Shown: in pieces, positions 60,915 through 64,000 of the stretch
Layout of the letters: each line of letters starts with the position of its first letter
Position numbering within the stretch: position 1 is the first letter of the stretch
Assembly (NCBI RefSeq): GCF_947503705.1
Contig: NZ_CANNES010000012.1
Location: 1 to 64,000, forward strand
Origin: an uncultured Tateyamaria sp.
GTDB taxonomy: Bacteria > Pseudomonadota > Alphaproteobacteria > Rhodobacterales > Rhodobacteraceae
Reading direction: 5' to 3'
Length of the DNA stretch: 64,000 bases
The notes under the pieces: generated by a model
What the model saw: only the letters and a program-made list of their open reading frames with translations
The model's database searches: none
Told to the model about the DNA's origin: nothing
Program-made: the position numbers and the translations under genes

Positions 60915-62171
60915 ATGACGATTTTCACAAACGCGCTTAAACGCACAAGCGCGCTGACCAGCGCGCTGCTGCTGATGACGGGCACAGCGATGGCCGACCA
61001 GGTTTTCGCAGATGACCTGATCGTGCAGGGCTCGGCCTGTATCGGCATCGACTGCTCCAACGGCGAAAGCTTTGGCTTTGACACGATCCGGCTCAAGGAA
61101 AACAACCTGCGGATCAAGGCGCAGGATACCTCCGCCTCGGCCTCCTTCCCCACTGTTGACTGGCAGATCACCTTCAACGACAGCTCCAATGGCGGGGCCA
61201 ACAAATTCTCGGTCGACGATATCGACAACAACCGGACGCCTTTCACCATTGAGGCGGGCTCCATCAACAACGCGCTTTATGTGGACTCGTCAGGTGACAT
61301 CGGCGTCGGCACATCCACCCCGGTCGTCGAAGTGCACGCGGTTGACGGCAACTCGCCCACCTTCCGCCTCGAACAGGACGGCTCAAGCGGCTTTACGCCC
61401 CAGACCTGGGATCTGGCCGGCAACGAAACCAACTTCTTCCTGCGCGACGTGACCAACGGTTCGAAACTGCCCCTGCGCGTTCAGCCCAACACGCCGGATC
61501 AGACCATGTTCATGCGCACCACGGGCCTGACCATCAACGAAACCGGTGCGAACTATGACCTGCGCGTTGAAAGCGACACGCTCACAAACGCCCTGTTCAT
61601 GGATGGCGGCACCGGCAATATCGGTATGGGCACCGACGTGCCTTCGTCCAAGCTGCATATCACCGGCGCTGATGGTGCGGCCTTTGTGGAAAACACCACC
61701 GCCAGCACTGGAGCCCGCACTGTCCTCCAGTTGAAGAACAATGGTCGTCCCGACATCGTAATGGCCAACTCGGGTACAAGCCGGGAATGGTCCGTCGGTG
61801 GTGGCACAAACTTCATCATGAAAGCCGGCGCTTTGGGATCAACTGATGCGGCCAAAACCAAGCATTTCGACCTCAATGGCACAACCGGCAATCTGGTCAT
61901 CACTGGCACGATCACCACGTCCGGCTCTTGCGCGGGCGGCTGTGACCTTGTGTTCGAAGATGATTATGATCTGATGAGCATTGAAGAGCGCGCCGAGTTG
62001 ATGTTTGCTAACAAGTACCTGCCAAACGTCGGTGCGACCCCGGAGAACGGACCCTTCAATCTCAGCGAAAAGGTAGGTGGCATCCTCAACGAGCTGGAGC
62101 ATGCTCATATCTACATCGCGCAGTTGAACGAGCGCATCGCAACATTGGAAGAAATGGTCTCCGAGCAATAA
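60915..62171 (+). CDS. Tail-fibre-like secreted surface protein
   Basis: A 418-aa protein with a signal peptide ending near GTAMAD. The body is Asn/Asp/Thr/Gly-rich with repeated blocks such as ALYVDSSGDIGVGTSTPVVEVH and ALFMDGGTGNIGMGTDVPSSKLHI, typical of tail-fibre-like trimeric surface proteins. The C-terminus (YDLMSIEERAELMFANKYLPNVGATPE ... ILNELEHAHIYIAQLNERIATLEEM) resembles the chaperone/coiled-coil end of such fibres. It may be a type II secretion substrate or adhesin. GGAAAGGTGGGACA precedes the ATG, and a strong terminator follows. Confidence 0.75.
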   Translation: MTIFTNALKRTSALTSALLLMTGTAMADQVFADDLIVQGSACIGIDCSNGESFGFDTIRLKENNLRIKAQDTSASASFPTVDWQITFNDSSNGGANKFSVDDIDNNRTPFTIEAGSINNALYVDSSGDIGVGTSTPVVEVHAVDGNSPTFRLEQDGSSGFTPQTWDLAGNETNFFLRDVTNGSKLPLRVQPNTPDQTMFMRTTGLTINETGANYDLRVESDTLTNALFMDGGTGNIGMGTDVPSSKLHITGADGAAFVENTTASTGARTVLQLKNNGRPDIVMANSGTSREWSVGGGTNFIMKAGALGSTDAAKTKHFDLNGTTGNLVITGTITTSGSCAGGCDLVFEDDYDLMSIEERAELMFANKYLPNVGATPENGPFNLSEKVGGILNELEHAHIYIAQLNERIATLEEMVSEQ

Positions 62172-62204
62172 TATCGGCGTCCAAGCACCTTTGAAATATT
62201 ATTG

Positions 62205-62243
62205 AAAACCTGTTTGGCATCTTGATATCAAACAGGTTTTTTT
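62205..62243 (+). terminator. Rho-independent terminator
   Basis: AAAACCTGTTTG (62205-62216) pairs perfectly with CAAACAGGTTTT (62229-62240) across a 12-base loop, and the T-run extends to 62243. It ends transcription of the surface-protein pair. Confidence 0.9.
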
Positions 62244-62256
62244 GGTGAACGGACCC

Positions 62257-63183
62257 ATGAAAAAAGTACTTTTTGTACGCCAGTTCCATGCATTAACCGG
62301 CGGCCATCTTAAACATGCAGACTATATATCGCACACACAGGCTGATCCGCGTTTTGCCCCCGTCCTGCATGTGACGGAAGACAGCGATAAGACGGCTCTG
62401 GAAGCCCTTCTGCCGCCGAACCTGTCCCGCACCTCACTGCCCTGTGAAACGGATATCCTGTTTCTGGCAGGCATGGATTGGGCCATCGCAGACAAAGCGG
62501 GTCAGAGTACCAAGACGACGCCAGTGATCAATTTCATCCAAGGGATGCGTCATGCCGATCCGGCTGTGCCGCTCTATTCTTTTCTGTCGCGGCCTGCGCT
62601 GCGGATTTGCGTCAGTCCTGAGGTCACTGAGGCACTTGTGGCTTCAGGTCAGGTACACGGCCCCATTGTCACGATAGAAAACGGCATTGATCTGGACCAG
62701 CTTTCCTCTTTGAGCAAACAGAGCCGAAATGGCCGTGTTCTGGTTATCGGCCTCAAGGACAAAGCTCTGGCACAGGGAATTTCAGACCACCTTGAGCGGT
62801 TGCATATTCCGCATGACATCCTCGTGGCGAAAATGCCCCGAGCTGCATACCTAGCGCTGGTCTCACATTATGATGTGGTAGTCTGCATACCGCTGAAGGA
62901 AGAAGGTTTTTACCTGCCCCCACTTGAAGCAATGGCCATGCAAGTCAGCGTGGTTGTGCCCGACTGCATTGGCAACCGCAGCTTCTGTCGTGATGGCGAA
63001 ACCTGTCTGGTTCCCAAGCGTGAGGCCCGCGCTCTGGCTGAGGCAGCGGCCAACCTTCTGTCCGACCCCAGAAAAGGGACGCATATGCGCGCACAAGCAT
63101 TGCGCAAATCTCAGCAACATGGGCTGGCACAGGAGCGCCACAAATATCACGCGGCCCTCAGCCAACATCTACATGCGCTCTGA
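62257..63183 (+). CDS. Glycosyltransferase, GT-B fold (family 4-like)
   Basis: A 308-aa glycosyltransferase. The N-terminus is MKKVLFVRQFHALTGGHLKH; the C-terminal donor domain has VTIENGIDLDQLSSL, VLVIGLKDKALAQG and EEGFYLPPLEAMAMQVSVVVPDCIGNRSF, the GFxLPPLEAMA motif of GT4-type enzymes. The ATG at 62257 is preferred; GTG 62245 is possible. Donor and acceptor are unknown. It overlaps the sulfotransferase gene by 11 bases, so both probably modify the same glycan. Confidence 0.82.
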   Translation: MKKVLFVRQFHALTGGHLKHADYISHTQADPRFAPVLHVTEDSDKTALEALLPPNLSRTSLPCETDILFLAGMDWAIADKAGQSTKTTPVINFIQGMRHADPAVPLYSFLSRPALRICVSPEVTEALVASGQVHGPIVTIENGIDLDQLSSLSKQSRNGRVLVIGLKDKALAQGISDHLERLHIPHDILVAKMPRAAYLALVSHYDVVVCIPLKEEGFYLPPLEAMAMQVSVVVPDCIGNRSFCRDGETCLVPKREARALAEAAANLLSDPRKGTHMRAQALRKSQQHGLAQERHKYHAALSQHLHAL

Positions 63184-63994
63184 AAACAATATCCTGATTA
63201 CGGGCTTGCCCCGTTCAGGCACGACTATGCTGACGGCCCTGCTGCACGCCCAACACAATACCGTTGCCCTGGCCGAGCCCATGCAAGTGGCCCATCTTGC
63301 AACAGATCCAGCACGGCTGGTTGCCGAAACCACACGATTCTTGCACGAGACCCGCGTCGATATTCTCAGGATGGGTCAGGGCCCTTCCATCACACAAAAG
63401 GAACTTGGAGAGCAGACGACCAACTTTTTTGGGGATCATGCACCCGGCGGCACGCTCCGGGAAAGCCTGAGCAAGCGGCGGAGCCTCGCAATTCGAAAAC
63501 CTCTCACGCCCGATTTTCGGCTGTTCATCAAACATCCAGCCTTGTTCACCGCCCATTGGCGCGATCTGTCAGCGCGGTATTCGTTGTTTGCCAACATACG
63601 CTCACCTCTCGCGGTGCTGGCCTCTTGGCAAACTGTTGCACTGCCGGTCAACAAGGGGCAGTTGCCGGTCGGCGAACGCAACGATCAGGTGTTACAGGCA
63701 CGTCTGGCGCAAACGCAAATCACTCTGGACCGGCAGATTGTCATTCTTGAGTGGTTCCTGCGCATATATGCACAGTTTCCACGGCAAAATGTCCTAAGAT
63801 ATGAGGATATCGTACAAGATCAGACCACGCTCCTCCGAACGTGGTTCGAGAATGCAGATTGGGTGCACATGCCGCTCACGCATCATCCCATATCCAAACG
63901 CTATCCAGATATCGACCTTGATGCTTTGAGGTTTGCGTTGCGCCCGTTGCAACCTCTTATCACATTCTTCTATCCCGAAGGAATGCCGGAATAG
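63173..63994 (+). CDS. PAPS-dependent sulfotransferase-like protein
   Basis: A 273-aa protein beginning MRSENNILITGLPRSGTTML. The GLPRSGTT loop binds the 5'-phosphosulfate of PAPS. The 3'-phosphate region is probably FANIRSPLAVLASW, and VLRYEDIVQD is the conserved region near the C-terminus of family members. It may sulfate a surface glycan together with the preceding glycosyltransferase. The long frame upstream to 62924 is a shadow of that gene. The stop at 63994 is just inside the window. Confidence 0.82.
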   Translation: MRSENNILITGLPRSGTTMLTALLHAQHNTVALAEPMQVAHLATDPARLVAETTRFLHETRVDILRMGQGPSITQKELGEQTTNFFGDHAPGGTLRESLSKRRSLAIRKPLTPDFRLFIKHPALFTAHWRDLSARYSLFANIRSPLAVLASWQTVALPVNKGQLPVGERNDQVLQARLAQTQITLDRQIVILEWFLRIYAQFPRQNVLRYEDIVQDQTTLLRTWFENADWVHMPLTHHPISKRYPDIDLDALRFALRPLQPLITFFYPEGMPE

Positions 63995-64000
63995 GGGGCG

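Overview
The window looks like DNA from a marine Rhodobacterales (Roseobacter-type) alphaproteobacterium. The evidence is high GC with GC-rich third positions, dense operons with ATGA-type overlaps, and protein families typical of that order: a VirB/VirD4 conjugation system with a VirD2-like relaxase, a DUF736/DUF6878/DUF6915/DUF6927/DUF3768 plasmid backbone, RTX proteins and Sel1-repeat proteins. No replication initiator, integrase, rRNA or tRNA gene is visible, so plasmid, chromid and integrated element cannot be told apart.

Layout. (1) 1-1.1 kb: the 3' end of an RTX calcium-binding protein gene. (2) 1.2-2.3 kb: an apparently intact IS30-family element. (3) 2.3-8.8 kb: a small conserved gene, a membrane protein/alpha-beta hydrolase pair (RcgA/RcgR type), a FadL-like porin gene with an in-frame stop just before its natural end, and small secreted or unknown proteins. 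(4) 8.8-20.0 kb, plus strand: the mating-pair-formation operon in the order lytic transglycosylase, virB2, B3, B4, small lipoprotein, a VirB5/transglycosylase hybrid, virB5, B8, B9, B10, B11, two accessory genes, virB6. (5) 20.1-24.5 kb, minus strand: coupling protein VirD4, VirD2-like relaxase and a MobC/HTH accessory protein, with a non-coding oriT candidate region behind them. (6) 25.1-39.2 kb, almost all minus strand: a cluster resembling the leading region of a conjugative element. It holds DUF2493, a ParD/ParE-like toxin-antitoxin pair, a doubled DUF736, DUF6915, DUF6878, a 1420-aa methylase/strawberry-notch helicase resembling phage P1 DarB, DUF6927, a ParB-like protein, DUF3768 and an ArdC remnant. 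A repeated non-coding element recurs between these genes. (7) 39.6-41.5 kb: a decayed IS110 element cut by a decayed IS3 element. (8) 41.7-45.3 kb: a lower-GC surface-sugar module (WecE/RffA-type aminotransferase, unknown GT-B-like protein, NeuD-like acetyltransferase). (9) 45.7-57.5 kb: a type II secretion system (gspCDEF, gspGHIJKLM, gspO) with a divergent TPR lipoprotein. (10) 57.6-64 kb: twin Sel1-repeat proteins, a secreted protein plus a tail-fibre-like surface protein, a glycosyltransferase and a sulfotransferase.

How the genes work together. Regions 4-6 form a nearly complete conjugation apparatus with its relaxosome and a set of genes probably expressed on entry into a recipient (anti-restriction, partition, toxin-antitoxin). 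Regions 1 and 7-10 look like a secretion and cell-surface locus. The RTX fragment and the gsp block share the same G-rich codon style, which suggests that the conjugative block between the insertion sequences was brought next to that locus or inserted into it.

Most noteworthy: the repeated intergenic elements of the leading region, a transglycosylase that carries VirB5-like ends, a 15-bp motif shared by two divergent promoter regions, a 24-bp perfect palindrome beside the ParB-like gene, and a virB1-like gene with no conventional start codon before its signal-peptide-like segment.
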